From Nanobdellota archaeon (GTDB taxonomy: Archaea; Nanobdellota; Nanobdellia; Pacearchaeales; GW2011-AR1), in assembly GCA_022563455.1 (NCBI GenBank), contig JADFNI010000001.1:1-63005 (forward strand): DNA of 63,005 nt. The letters are read 5' to 3'. The first letter of the stretch is position 1. Every line of letters begins with the position of its first letter. The notes beneath the pieces are model-generated. The model saw nothing but the letters and a program-made list of their open reading frames with translations. It was not told where the DNA came from and ran no database searches. This document shows positions 39,977 to 49,974 of this stretch, piece by piece. The position numbers and the translations under genes are program-made.

Positions 39977-41308
39977 TCATAGATTATTTTTACTAATTAT
40001 ATTCATCACTTCCCTATAATAATTCTGGGGAACTGTTCCCCTTGAAGGGATAAAAAAGTTTTTCTTAAACTCTTTTTCATAGAGGTCTATCCATCTTTTA
40101 TGGGTTTTGGAATTTTCTATATTTTTTATTAGCATTTCTAATTCTTTAGAACTCCCAAAAGTGTCATTATTTTTCCAAAGACTTACAAGTGCATCATCTT
40201 TGAATCTAAAAATTGGTTTATGATGGCCTAGAGCCTCTATAGCAACAGTACTATTATGGAGAATCATGAAATCATGAGAGGATAAAATATCCTTTATTGA
40301 TACTCCATTTTTGATAAAGGATATGTTTTTTGAAGTGATTAGTTTTTCATAATTTTTAGGATCATCAAAAGGGTGTAATGAAATTTCAAGTTTAATTTTT
40401 GGATTTTTGTGAGCAAATTCATTTATTAGATTGCATATTTTTGGACTACTACTATCTGGACCTATTACCGGCAAAAATACTACACCTTTTTTTGAACGAG
40501 ATATTCTTTTTGATTTTTTTTCCATTGATGAAATTTTAGGGTTACCTGCAACCAATATTGATTTTTTATTAGTATATTCTTTTAGAACATCTGCTGTTTT
40601 TTCACCCCATATGAGATTATAATCAGATACTATATTTTCTTGAAGTATTGATGCTGCATGGAAGCGGGGATATTCTATTATAAAACCATGCTGCAAGGTA
40701 AATGTTGGAACATTATTATTTTTGCAAATTAATGTTAGAATAGCCTCTTCTGGAAAAGCCTGAGAGCAAAATGAGATATATGCTTTTGGAGTATATTCCT
40801 CGTAAATTTTTTGAAATTGTTCTATTTGTTTATATCTAAAGTATGTTCTTGCAATAAAGAAGAAATATTTATCTTCTAGTACTTCTTTCATATTTGATTT
40901 TTTAAATTTCTTCCAGATTTTGTATAATAGAAAGATATTTGGTATTTTATAAGAAACTTTGAATGGAGAGTTACTTTTTTTATATTCATATGCATCTAGC
41001 ATTGTTATGTCTTTTTTAGGAAATTTCTCTAATGCCTTCTTTACTAAATTATGATGATCCTTTCTAGCCATGATATATGAAGCTAAAATGTTTCCTTTTT
41101 TTCCTTTTATATTAAATTTATCTTTTGTAAATAAACACTTTAAGATCATTGCAATTTTTCTCCAAGGTACTTTTTCAGGACTTTTGTAATATACATATAC
41201 CTCAGGAGCCATGATCGGCCATAGGGAGATTCCTTTGTATGAAATTTTTGAATAAAATTTCTTTGATTCTTTTATGAAAAGTATTTTTTGATCCCAAGGG
41301 GTTACCAT
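39977..41308 (-). CDS. Putative capsule-type glycosyltransferase (GT-B-like)
   Basis: A 443-residue protein. The segment NNNVPTFTLQHGFIIEYPRFHAASIL and later GNPKISSMEKK, KNISFIKNGVSIKDILSSHDFMILHNSTVAIEALGHHKPIFRF are those of surface polysaccharide or teichoic-type glycosyltransferases (Q-H-G motif; H-N-S-T-x-x-x-E-A-x). No family name can be assigned from this alone. It would use a CMP- or other sugar, and the neighbouring CMP-sugar synthetase supports that, but this is inference. Confidence 0.6.
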   Translation of the reverse strand: MVTPWDQKILFIKESKKFYSKISYKGISLWPIMAPEVYVYYKSPEKVPWRKIAMILKCLFTKDKFNIKGKKGNILASYIMARKDHHNLVKKALEKFPKKDITMLDAYEYKKSNSPFKVSYKIPNIFLLYKIWKKFKKSNMKEVLEDKYFFFIARTYFRYKQIEQFQKIYEEYTPKAYISFCSQAFPEEAILTLICKNNNVPTFTLQHGFIIEYPRFHAASILQENIVSDYNLIWGEKTADVLKEYTNKKSILVAGNPKISSMEKKSKRISRSKKGVVFLPVIGPDSSSPKICNLINEFAHKNPKIKLEISLHPFDDPKNYEKLITSKNISFIKNGVSIKDILSSHDFMILHNSTVAIEALGHHKPIFRFKDDALVSLWKNNDTFGSSKELEMLIKNIENSKTHKRWIDLYEKEFKKNFFIPSRGTVPQNYYREVMNIISKNNL

Positions 41309-41383
41309 TAATTTTTTAAAAAAACTTGTTTTATATAATTATGTTTTAAGTAGATTTAAAAAAGAGATAGAATTAATTATTTT

Positions 41384-42310
41384 ATGGTAAAAAAATCCTA
41401 TGATGTTCCAATCTTATATATGATCTTTAATAGGCCTGCTGAAACAAGAAGATCGTTTGAAGCAATTAGAAATATCAAGCCAAGAAAACTTTTTATTTCT
41501 TCAGATGCTCCAAGGAGGAATAATAAAAAAGATAAGATATATAATGATGAAGTTAAAAGAATTGTATCAAAAATAGATTGGCCTTGTAAGGTTAAAAGGC
41601 TTTATAGATCTAAAAATCTTGGATGTAAGTTGTGTTGCACATCTGCTGTTACTTGGTTTTTTAAAAATGTTGAGAAAGGAATAATAATTGAAGATGATTG
41701 TTTAGTTTCTGAAGACTTTTTTAGATATATGAAAGAAATTCTAGAAAAATATAGAAATGATGAAAGGGTGATGCATGTTGCAGGAGATAATTTCTTAAAT
41801 GGTTGGAGAAGAGATGAATATTCTTATTATTTTTCTAAATATCCTTTCATGTGGGGGTGGGGAACATGGAGACGAGCTTGGGCAAAATATGATATAAATA
41901 CTAAACTTTATCCGGAAATAAAGAGAAAAGGATATTTTAAAGATCTTTATAGAAATTGGAGAGATATTAAAACCATTACTTCAAATTTAGACTTAACCTA
42001 TTATAAGAATTTCGATACATGGGATTATCAGTGGGTTTTTTCTATAATGATTAATAACGCACTCGTAGTAGTTCCAAATAAAAACCTTGTACAAAATATT
42101 GGGTTTGAAAATACTGCAACGCATACAAAGTATTCGCTAGATAATGAATTTCACCTTCCTCTTGAAAAAATAAAATTTCCACTAAAACATCCACCTTATG
42201 TGATAAGAGATCATGAATCCGATAGGAGATATTCTAAATGGTTATGGAAAATTAAGCTTAGAAATTTCTTTTTAAAAAAGTCTGGTTTATTGAATTTGTA
42301 TAAGGCTTAA
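41384..42310 (+). CDS. GT-A-type glycosyltransferase
   Basis: A 308-residue protein. It starts VPILYMIFNRPAETRRSFEAI and has IIIEDDCLVSEDFFRYMKEIL, an EDD motif that is the likely D-x-D for metal and nucleotide sugar. The later part has MWGWGTWRRAWAKYD. These are typical of a family of sugar-locus glycosyltransferases sometimes annotated as nucleotide-diphospho-sugar transferase. TATA-like ATGTTTTAAG is upstream. Donor unknown. Confidence 0.75.
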   Translation: MVKKSYDVPILYMIFNRPAETRRSFEAIRNIKPRKLFISSDAPRRNNKKDKIYNDEVKRIVSKIDWPCKVKRLYRSKNLGCKLCCTSAVTWFFKNVEKGIIIEDDCLVSEDFFRYMKEILEKYRNDERVMHVAGDNFLNGWRRDEYSYYFSKYPFMWGWGTWRRAWAKYDINTKLYPEIKRKGYFKDLYRNWRDIKTITSNLDLTYYKNFDTWDYQWVFSIMINNALVVVPNKNLVQNIGFENTATHTKYSLDNEFHLPLEKIKFPLKHPPYVIRDHESDRRYSKWLWKIKLRNFFLKKSGLLNLYKA

Positions 42311-42329
42311 ATTTATTTTGATCCTTGAA

Positions 42330-44813
42330 TTATCTAAGAGTTATAAAATTAACCCCCTTGTCCACTAATTCTTGATTATTCTTTTTAATTTCTTCTGCAA
42401 AATTCCATGCAAGAATTAGTATGTTATCAGGAATATCTTCAGAGAAATTTTTTGGTCTTATAGGAATATTAACTATTGGAATAAACTTTCCATGTTTTAA
42501 TTTATTATCTTCTATTATATAGTCTATTTTTGAATCATCTATTCCAAAATAGTTTAAAACTGTTGTTGCTTTTGCTGGAGCACCATAACCTACAATTGAA
42601 CCTTTTAGACTAGAGATGTCTTCTGAGGCTTTCTTCTTTAAAGCTTCAACTCTTCTAGCAAATAATTTATACGTGTGGTAATTTTTTAGACCAAATTCTT
42701 CTTCTTCTTTCATAAATTTTATTACAGATTCCTCAGCTTCACCACTCCTTTTAATATATACTCTGATGGACCCTCCATGGGTATCAATGTGTTCTACATT
42801 AATTATTTTCATGTTTTGTCTCTCAAAAAAATTATTAAGTGAGGTAACTGACCAATAAGAGACATGTTCATGATAAATATTATCAAAAGTTAAATCTCTT
42901 AAGGTATCTAAAAGGTATTGTACTTCTATTATAAACGTTCCATCCTCTTTTAATAATTTTTTAACTGTATCTGTAATTGTCTTTATTTTATCCGTATGTG
43001 CAAAAACATTAAATGCAGTTATGATATCTGCCTTTTTATCAGTTTTGTTTACAACTGATTCGTCAAAATAGGAATTAAGGGTTCTTATTCCATTTTCATT
43101 TGCTAATTCTGAGATATTTTTAGCAGGCTCTATTCCTAAAATTTCTACATTTTTCTCTTTTAATGGTTTTAAGAAAATTCCGTCATTGCTTCCAACATCA
43201 ATTACAAATCCAGGATTATATTTCTCTACAATTTGTTCTGATAATTTTCTAAAATGATCCCTAAATGATTTAGTTGTTGAAGAAACATAAAGATAATTAT
43301 CAAATAGCTTCTCTGGAGGTACTGTGTAGGAAAGTTGACAGTAATGACATTTATCACAATAATTCATTTCTAATGGAAATGTTTCAGCCTTTGTTTTCGA
43401 ATCTAATAAATTATTAGCTAAGGGGGAATTTCCCAAGGATATGACTTTTTTCAGATTAGTGTTGTCACATATTCTGCAACTAATTTTGTAGTTGTTAAAA
43501 AGGTTTTCTCTTTCCTCTTCACTTACTAATTGATATGGAATCGTATGTTTCCCAAAATTCTCATGTTCTCTTTCTCCATTAACTAAATTTAAGAATAATG
43601 AATCTTCTAAGAATACCATTGTATGTGCAACATTAGGGGTAGTTACGACTACATCTCCTGCCTGAACAAGGTGAGTTTGTACGATTGAATTTTTTTCTTT
43701 TAAATCCTTAAATACGCTTATAAATTTTCCACTAATTAAGAGTACTTTTTGTTCCTGTATTGGATGATAATGATTTGCCCTCATAGTTCCTGCCTTGGAA
43801 GTAATCCACCCTATCCAGTTAATATGTCCTGGTAATTCATAATTTTTTATTATTCCCCTATCATCCTCAAATCCTTTGTCACTTTTAATAATATATTCTA
43901 ATTCCGTTTTATTTTTCCATTTATTTATTATAGATTTTAATTCTTCTTCTATTTTATACTTAAATTTAAATCCAGTGTCCAATAATTTTTTATTGGATAA
44001 AGTGTATCCTAAGTTTGGAATCTCATCGTCTGTTAAATTTAGTTGTATGTTTGACGCCTCCCTACATATTTCAGCAACTTCTTTCACTGTTTTGTTTTGG
44101 CTTACAATATTAAAAATTTCATTGTATATTTTGGATTCTGCAAGAAATTTTAAACATCTAGCTGTATCTTTTACACAACATAGCGGCTTATAATTTGCTC
44201 CTCCAGAAAATAATTTTAGATTCTTTCCCTGAGAGGCCATCTTTGAAAAAAGATTAGGCATTATATTTAATCTCATCGAAAGTCCATATCCATAATTTGT
44301 CGATAGTCTACAAATAATGTACTTTTTTCCACTTGCAACTAAATCTTTTTCTGTTTGTAATTTTCCAGATGAATATGTTAGAATGGGAGATGGTGAAGTT
44401 TCTTCAGTTATATTTAGTGTAGTTTTTTTTAACCCTTCAAAAATAACATGGGATGAAGGAAAGATAATTTTGCAATTGTCAGATATTGAATTTATTATAT
44501 TGATAGATCCTTCTTCCCCTATACCCTTAATTTCAAGTTCCCTTTCTTTATTTTCTTCACTAGTCAGGTGAGCTACATCAGTAACCCCAGCTAAGTGATA
44601 AACAATATCTGCACCCCTTAGAGAATTTTTTAATAAGTCTTTATTCATAATATCTCCTTCAATATAATCAATACCCCATTTTGTTAGCTCCCTTACGCAT
44701 TCAGGTATAAATCTCTTATCTAAAACTATAACCTCGTGAGTAGAATCTTTGTATAACTCGCATAATTGCATACCTATATATCCTAGTCCTCCTGTAATTA
44801 CTATTTTTACCAT
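42330..44813 (-). CDS. Fusion: NAD-epimerase + cupin + C-methyltransferase (sugar enzyme)
   Basis: An 827-residue protein with three functions. Residues 1-300: extended short-chain dehydrogenase (VITGGLGYIGMQLCELY, YSSGKLQTEKDL with Y-x-x-x-K). Residues about 305-430: cupin (NHYHPIQEQKVLLISGKFISVF, like WxcM). Residues about 435-827: C-methyltransferase with zinc site CRIC...CDKCHYC, SAM motif VIDVGSNDGIFLKPL, IYHEHVSYWS catalytic region, and a C-terminal VGYGAPAKATTVLNYF domain like TylC3/NovU-type sugar 3-C-methyltransferases. It probably makes a branched 3-C-methyl deoxysugar. Separate proteins are the norm. Confidence 0.85.
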   Translation of the reverse strand: MVKIVITGGLGYIGMQLCELYKDSTHEVIVLDKRFIPECVRELTKWGIDYIEGDIMNKDLLKNSLRGADIVYHLAGVTDVAHLTSEENKERELEIKGIGEEGSINIINSISDNCKIIFPSSHVIFEGLKKTTLNITEETSPSPILTYSSGKLQTEKDLVASGKKYIICRLSTNYGYGLSMRLNIMPNLFSKMASQGKNLKLFSGGANYKPLCCVKDTARCLKFLAESKIYNEIFNIVSQNKTVKEVAEICREASNIQLNLTDDEIPNLGYTLSNKKLLDTGFKFKYKIEEELKSIINKWKNKTELEYIIKSDKGFEDDRGIIKNYELPGHINWIGWITSKAGTMRANHYHPIQEQKVLLISGKFISVFKDLKEKNSIVQTHLVQAGDVVVTTPNVAHTMVFLEDSLFLNLVNGEREHENFGKHTIPYQLVSEEERENLFNNYKISCRICDNTNLKKVISLGNSPLANNLLDSKTKAETFPLEMNYCDKCHYCQLSYTVPPEKLFDNYLYVSSTTKSFRDHFRKLSEQIVEKYNPGFVIDVGSNDGIFLKPLKEKNVEILGIEPAKNISELANENGIRTLNSYFDESVVNKTDKKADIITAFNVFAHTDKIKTITDTVKKLLKEDGTFIIEVQYLLDTLRDLTFDNIYHEHVSYWSVTSLNNFFERQNMKIINVEHIDTHGGSIRVYIKRSGEAEESVIKFMKEEEEFGLKNYHTYKLFARRVEALKKKASEDISSLKGSIVGYGAPAKATTVLNYFGIDDSKIDYIIEDNKLKHGKFIPIVNIPIRPKNFSEDIPDNILILAWNFAEEIKKNNQELVDKGVNFITLR

Positions 44814-44891
44814 TTGTTAAATTATTTTTATTATGTGAGTGGTTCTATTCTTCTATTTAAATAGATTACTATGTTAAAAGTTTAATTAGAA

Positions 44892-45629
44892 CTATGATTT
44901 TTTCAAGATTGTAACTCTTTCTAATCCTTCTTTTATTCCACTCTCGGGTCCCTTGGGTTTAAATTCATCAGGTCTTCCATCAAGGAATATTCCTTCAATT
45001 TTGGGATCCTGAAAGCTTTTGAATATTTTTTCTGCTACTTCTTTTCCATCCATCCCATAAGTTCCATCATCTAGCCTAATCTTTGTTGGATATACATCCA
45101 TAACCCTAATTCCGTGTTGCTTTCCTTCTGCTCTTAGAACGTCTGAAAAACCCCTTAGGCCCCACTTAGATGCTGAATAAGGAATGCTTCCCCCCTTTGT
45201 TTCTAAACTAAATACAGAGTTCATATTTATTACTGATCCACTACCCCTTCTTAAAAAAAGATCGTAAACCCCTCTTGTTATTAGTATTGGTGCAATTAAA
45301 TTAGTCTGCAGATTCCCCTGAATTTCTGTGTACGCCCATTCTTCAAATGAGATTCCTGCACGCGAGTCCGCTGCATTATTTATTAATACTGAAATATCCA
45401 TATCACTTGCTTTTTCAACAAGATCCTTTATTGTTTTATCCTCTTTTAAATCTCCTAAGACATATGAAACTCCATACCCATATGCTATTACCTCACTCAT
45501 CGTTTCTTCTAATCGACCCTTATTTCTTCCATGAAGTATAACACCATAACCATTTCTTGCAAACTCATTAGCAAGTAGCCTTCCAAGACCTTTACTTGAA
45601 CCAGTTATTAGGACGTATTCTTGACTCAT
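44892..45629 (-). CDS. Short-chain dehydrogenase/reductase
   Basis: A 245-residue classic SDR. GSSKGLGRLLANEFARNGYGVILHGRN is the NAD(P) binding motif (T-G-x3-G-x-G), NNAADSRAG is the NNAG motif variant, and YSASKWGLRGFSDVL holds the catalytic Y-x-x-x-K; the serine precedes it in INMNSVFS. It reduces or oxidises a sugar or lipid alcohol, substrate unknown. The base and residue use (more Gly, Asp, Glu and less Lys/Ile) looks different from adjoining glycosyltransferases. It is divergent from the pseudogene at 45733. Confidence 0.83.
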   Translation of the reverse strand: MSQEYVLITGSSKGLGRLLANEFARNGYGVILHGRNKGRLEETMSEVIAYGYGVSYVLGDLKEDKTIKDLVEKASDMDISVLINNAADSRAGISFEEWAYTEIQGNLQTNLIAPILITRGVYDLFLRRGSGSVINMNSVFSLETKGGSIPYSASKWGLRGFSDVLRAEGKQHGIRVMDVYPTKIRLDDGTYGMDGKEVAEKIFKSFQDPKIEGIFLDGRPDEFKPKGPESGIKEGLERVTILKKS

Positions 45630-45732
45630 CTAAGTTTATAAAATTGGGCGTTTTTAAATATTATGTAGATCTTTGGAGGTGTTTACTTAATTATCTAAAT
45701 CCTTATATAACTCAAATTTGCCCTTGAAGAGT

Positions 45733-46881
45733 ATGGCAAGACAAGATTATAGAATTAGTTTTGGAGATTTGAAAGTAAGTGAAAGAGCTAAAGAATATGT
45801 TAAGGATGCACTTGATACTAATTATGTTTCTGGAGGTCCTAGAGTTAGGGAATTTGAAGATGGTTGGGGAATATTATTTGGACATAAATACAGTGTTGCA
45901 ATGAGTAACGGTACTGCTGCAAATACTGCGGCATGTATGGCATTATATGATTTTGGGGCGACTAGAGGGGATGAGATAATTGCTCCTGCTTTAGCTTTTG
46001 CAGCGGTTGGAAATTCAATAATGCAGGCAGGATTTGAGCCAGCTTTTGTTGATATAAGAAGAGATACTATGAATATTGATTCTGACTTAATTGAAAGAAG
46101 AATTAATAATAAAACTAGAGCGATAATAGCTGTACATACTATGGGTAAACCCTGTGATATGGAGAGAATTATGGAAATAGCGAAGGAATATGATCTGAAG
46201 GTAATTGAAGATTGTTGTGAAGCTTATGGTGGAACTTATAGCGGAAGATATAATGGAACTATTGGAGATTTGTCTACTTCAAGCTTTTATGTTGCCCATA
46301 TTATTTCTTGTGGAGATGGGGGGATGGTTTCTACAAGTGACCCAGAAATAGAATCAGTTCTTAGATCAATAAAAGACCATGGAAGAAGGCCAGGATCTAT
46401 GTATTTTGATCATGAGAGACATGGAGCAAATTTTAGGATGAATGCGTTAACAGCCTAAGTTGGTCTTCCAGAGATAGATACTTTTTGGCAAACTTTTGGG
46501 AAAAGAGTAAAAAATTTTAGAGATTTAAGTGAAATGACTAGGGATCTGGAGGATAGGGCATATTTTGTAAAATCATCTAAGAGAGAGGGTTTGGCCCCCC
46601 ATGCCTTTAGTTTAACCTTAAAAGATCCTAGCCTAGATTATGGGAAATTTTATGATTTCTTGGATAAGAGAGGAATAGAATGTAAGAGAAATTTTGGAAG
46701 TATGCCAACTCAACATGGCGCATTTAAACATCTTGGACATAAATTAGGAGAATTTCCTGAAGCCGAATTTGTTGGAGATAATGGACTTCATTTTGGAATT
46801 CACCAATTTTTAAGCAAAGATGATATGTCATATGCTTCAGAGGTTATACATGAGTATTTTAGTAAAAAAATAATGATCTGA
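45733..46881 (+). pseudogene. Sugar dehydratase/aminotransferase (ColD/RfbH-like DegT family), broken by a stop codon
   Basis: A DegT-family gene of about 381 residues interrupted by one TAA at 46456-46458 (codon 242); the frame then continues VGLPEIDTFWQTF to 46881, so only one codon is lost. The likely ancestral codon is CAA. The active-site segment is TSSFYVAHIISCGDGG, with His where the PLP lysine should be; this is the feature of ColD and RfbH-type 3-dehydratases (such as GDP-colitose synthesis) rather than aminotransferases. I choose ATG 45733. The stop is TAA, so pyrrolysine read-through cannot explain it. Confidence 0.75.
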
Positions 46882-48927
46882 TTATTTATATGTATTCCAG
46901 GTTTTAGCTCCCTTTGATTCAAAATTAAAATTCATTATTTCCCCACCACCATTTCTGAGAGCATCCCTTATTTTATTTGTTAACTTTGGTGGATGGATAA
47001 ATAGGAGGTATCCCCCACCCCCAGACCCTAGTAATTTTCCTCCATAACAACCCTCCTGAATACCTACTCCATATAAACCATCTATTTTTTCATTAGAAAC
47101 ATCTAGAGATAAAAGTCTTTTGTCTTCCCAAGACCTTCCTATAATATTTCCAAGCTCTCTAAAATTTGGTTGTGTAGAAAATAGATTTCTTCTAAATTTT
47201 TCAGCAGAAACTTTTATCCTATTTAGTCTTTCTATATTGTCATGGAAATTATTTGTATATGCTCTTTGTTGGGCTTCATGTTGAGATCCTGAATCATGAG
47301 AACTTCCAGTGTAACATAAAGTTATATGACTTAGAAATTCGTGTCGAGATTCGTCTCCGAGGCCTAGAGGATTCATAGTGATATCATCCCTTTCAAACTC
47401 CATCCAATTAAATCCCCCATAAACGGCGGCGTATTGATCTTGTTGTCCACCTTTTATCCCCAATTCGCTTACTTCAGCTTCATAAGCAATTTCAGCAATT
47501 TTTTTTTTAGCAAATCCTAACCCTCCAAGTTCTCCTAACGTCTTAACTACTAGTGTAGCCAAACTTGCGGAGGAGCCAAGTCCTCTTCCGGGGGGAATGT
47601 CATTTCTAAGAAAAAAATCTACACCGAATCCTGGATTAACTAAGGTGTATGCAGCCTTCACAATATCAAATTCTCCATTATACTCGAGATTTGCCCCTTC
47701 CAAAATGACAGGGTCGGAATTATTATCTGATACGATTGTTAGAATTTTATCTGCCCTTCTACTTGCAATTAGATGAACATACTTATCGATGGTTGTAGAG
47801 ATTACTTCACCCCCATGATCTTTAAAATGATATTCAAGGTCTGTTCCCCCTCCTGCAAAGCTAATTCTTAGGGGCGCTTTACCGCTTACTGTTGGAAAGA
47901 TTGTTTTTATGGATGCTGTATCTTTTCTGAATCTCATATCTACAACCATTCTTCCCTCATCTAATATTGGAACGATACTTGTTCCAGTTTCCAATAATCT
48001 TTGAATATCATTTTCGCTATCTGATGTAGATCCCATTACCGTTGGATCTATAACCATTGCATCACCGATGGAATGTTCGAGATCTCCTCCATCGGTTATA
48101 TACCTCATTAAGATACTTGAATTTGCAATTCCTGCAAGCACTCCGTCTTCTTCTGTCAGGTATAATATATCAGATCCGCTATTTCTAATATGCCTAAGAG
48201 CTTCTCTTACAGTGATATCTTGGCTTGCACTTAACTCCTGTATAAGGTCTTGTCTAAATTGGAAGTAGGTTTCTGGTCTTCCAATATCAATAAAATGGCC
48301 ATCGTGTGGAAATCCATAAAGTTGCCCACTCAAAGCAATTTCTGGCAGAACTGTTTCTTCAAGAGATACTTTTCCCTGTGAGGGTATCCTCTCCAAAATA
48401 CCTTTAGAAAAAATGTAGGCTCCATTATTTACCAATCCTTCTCCTTGGCTCCCCTTCTCTAAGAAATTTTCTATCCTATCTCCACTTAATAATACACCCC
48501 CATAATCTGAAACATCTGGAACTAAGACTAGAGATATACTTCCAACAGCCCCTTTTTTTGATTCATGAAATTCTAAGAGTCTAGATAAATTTAGAGTTGA
48601 AAAGGTGTCTCCATTAAGAACAAAGAAAGGTTCATCTCCTAGGTACCCCCTTGCTAATCTTATTGCTCCTGCTGTTCCTAGAGGGGCGTCTTCTTCTGAA
48701 TAAGTAATTTTCACCCCGTGACGAATACATTCTCCAAAATGAGATTTAATATCATCTGCCATATGACCAACTCCAAGGATTATATCTTCCAGACCTTGTT
48801 TTTTTAAAGAGTTTATTTGATGTTCTAGAAAGGGCCTTCCAGCAATTGAGGCCATAGGTTTTGGCCGGTCACTTACTACCTTTCTTAATCTAGTTCCTAA
48901 TCCTCCTGCAAGAATTAAAGTTTTCAT
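46882..48927 (-). CDS. Fusion: nucleotidyltransferase (HddC-like) + CBS pair + GHMP kinase (HddA-like)
   Basis: A 681-residue protein. Residues 1 to about 230: sugar-phosphate nucleotidyltransferase (LILAGGLGTRLRKVVSDRPKPMASIAGRPFL). Residues about 235-335: two CBS-like repeats (SASQDITVREALRHIRNSGSDILYL...GTSIVPILDEGRMVVDMRF). Residues about 340-681: GHMP kinase (KAPLRISFAGGGTDL; PPGRGLGSSASLATL; GSGGGGYLL). The kinase and transferase match HddA and HddC of GDP-D-glycero-D-manno-heptose synthesis, usually separate genes. CBS domains suggest control by nucleotides. Its end abuts the pseudogene end. Confidence 0.86.
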   Translation of the reverse strand: MKTLILAGGLGTRLRKVVSDRPKPMASIAGRPFLEHQINSLKKQGLEDIILGVGHMADDIKSHFGECIRHGVKITYSEEDAPLGTAGAIRLARGYLGDEPFFVLNGDTFSTLNLSRLLEFHESKKGAVGSISLVLVPDVSDYGGVLLSGDRIENFLEKGSQGEGLVNNGAYIFSKGILERIPSQGKVSLEETVLPEIALSGQLYGFPHDGHFIDIGRPETYFQFRQDLIQELSASQDITVREALRHIRNSGSDILYLTEEDGVLAGIANSSILMRYITDGGDLEHSIGDAMVIDPTVMGSTSDSENDIQRLLETGTSIVPILDEGRMVVDMRFRKDTASIKTIFPTVSGKAPLRISFAGGGTDLEYHFKDHGGEVISTTIDKYVHLIASRRADKILTIVSDNNSDPVILEGANLEYNGEFDIVKAAYTLVNPGFGVDFFLRNDIPPGRGLGSSASLATLVVKTLGELGGLGFAKKKIAEIAYEAEVSELGIKGGQQDQYAAVYGGFNWMEFERDDITMNPLGLGDESRHEFLSHITLCYTGSSHDSGSQHEAQQRAYTNNFHDNIERLNRIKVSAEKFRRNLFSTQPNFRELGNIIGRSWEDKRLLSLDVSNEKIDGLYGVGIQEGCYGGKLLGSGGGGYLLFIHPPKLTNKIRDALRNGGGEIMNFNFESKGAKTWNTYK

Positions 48928-48928
48928 T

Positions 48929-49876
48929 TTATAAATTTGTATGGGGATTATTTCTCAAGAGAATATTATAACCTTTAATTAGTTCATCTATTCCCTCTTC
49001 AACTGTTATATTTGCTTCAAATCCTGCTCGTCTAATTTTTTCATTTAAAACAATATAATTTCTTTTGTCTGGATCAGTTCCCTCTTCAGAAGTATATACA
49101 CTAAAATTAGGAATTTTTTTCTTTACTTTTTCTGCTAATTCTAATTTAGACATGTTTCCTGAATCAATACCTACATTATAAGGTTCATTTTTCATATATT
49201 CAAAGTGATCCATGCTGTGCATAAAAGCTCTTGAAGCGTCAGAGATGTGTAAAAAGTTTCTTCTAAAATTGGACTCATATAATTTGATGCATCCTGCAGT
49301 TAAAGCCTGATAAACAAAATCATTTATAAGAAGGTCTCTTCTCATTCTAGGGCTAATCCCAAAAACTGTTGCAAGTCTTAAGGTTACTGCATCTTTATCT
49401 GAATCAAGAAGGACTTTTTCTGCATCAACTTTTGTCCTCCCATAAAGAGATATTGGATCCATAGGAGTTTCTTCAGTACAAAGATCTGCTCCAGTTTTCG
49501 TACCATATCCACTATTTGAAATTGGGCAAACTACTTTTTGATTAGGAGACCTTAATCTATCTAAACTTCTAATTGCTTCGAAATTTATAGCGGTTGACTC
49601 AGGATTTAAGTCGCATGCAGGTGCTCCTACAATTGCTGCAAGTGGAATAATTACATCACTTTTTTTAAGGAGAGTTTTTAATATCCTATCGTCTCTAACA
49701 TCTCCATATACAAAATTATAGTTTGGATTAGAAACTAATGGGAATATTGATTGTCCTTGAGAATACATTAGATTGTCCAAACAAGTAACCTTATGGCCCC
49801 TATCTAGTAAATCTCTAGATAACACATTGCCCAAATATCCTGCCCCTCCAGTAATTAAAACGCTTTCGTTGTCCAT
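48929..49876 (-). CDS. NAD-dependent epimerase/dehydratase (nucleotide sugar)
   Basis: A 315-residue extended SDR: VLITGGAGYLGNVLSRDLLDRGHKVTCLDNLMYSQG, VYGDVRDDRILKTLLKKSDVIIPLAAIVGAPACDLNP, YGRTKVDAEKVLL (Y-x-x-x-K). It is like the epimerases placed after HddA/HddC in heptose clusters. It starts the transcription unit and stops 1 nt before the HddC fusion, so they are co-transcribed. The substrate may be a GDP-heptose derivative; not certain. Confidence 0.84.
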   Translation of the reverse strand: MDNESVLITGGAGYLGNVLSRDLLDRGHKVTCLDNLMYSQGQSIFPLVSNPNYNFVYGDVRDDRILKTLLKKSDVIIPLAAIVGAPACDLNPESTAINFEAIRSLDRLRSPNQKVVCPISNSGYGTKTGADLCTEETPMDPISLYGRTKVDAEKVLLDSDKDAVTLRLATVFGISPRMRRDLLINDFVYQALTAGCIKLYESNFRRNFLHISDASRAFMHSMDHFEYMKNEPYNVGIDSGNMSKLELAEKVKKKIPNFSVYTSEEGTDPDKRNYIVLNEKIRRAGFEANITVEEGIDELIKGYNILLRNNPHTNL

Positions 49877-49974
49877 AAAAATTATTCTAAAGACTCCTTT
49901 TAATACTTTATTGTTGCGGAATATGAGGAATTGTATATGTGAATGTTTAAAAGGAAATTTTAAATTGTTTTTTT

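Noticed and set aside
46456..46458. Pyrrolysine or selenocysteine read-through of the stop in the ColD-like gene
   Set aside because: The codon is TAA; pyrrolysine uses TAG and selenocysteine TGA, and no other signal is seen.
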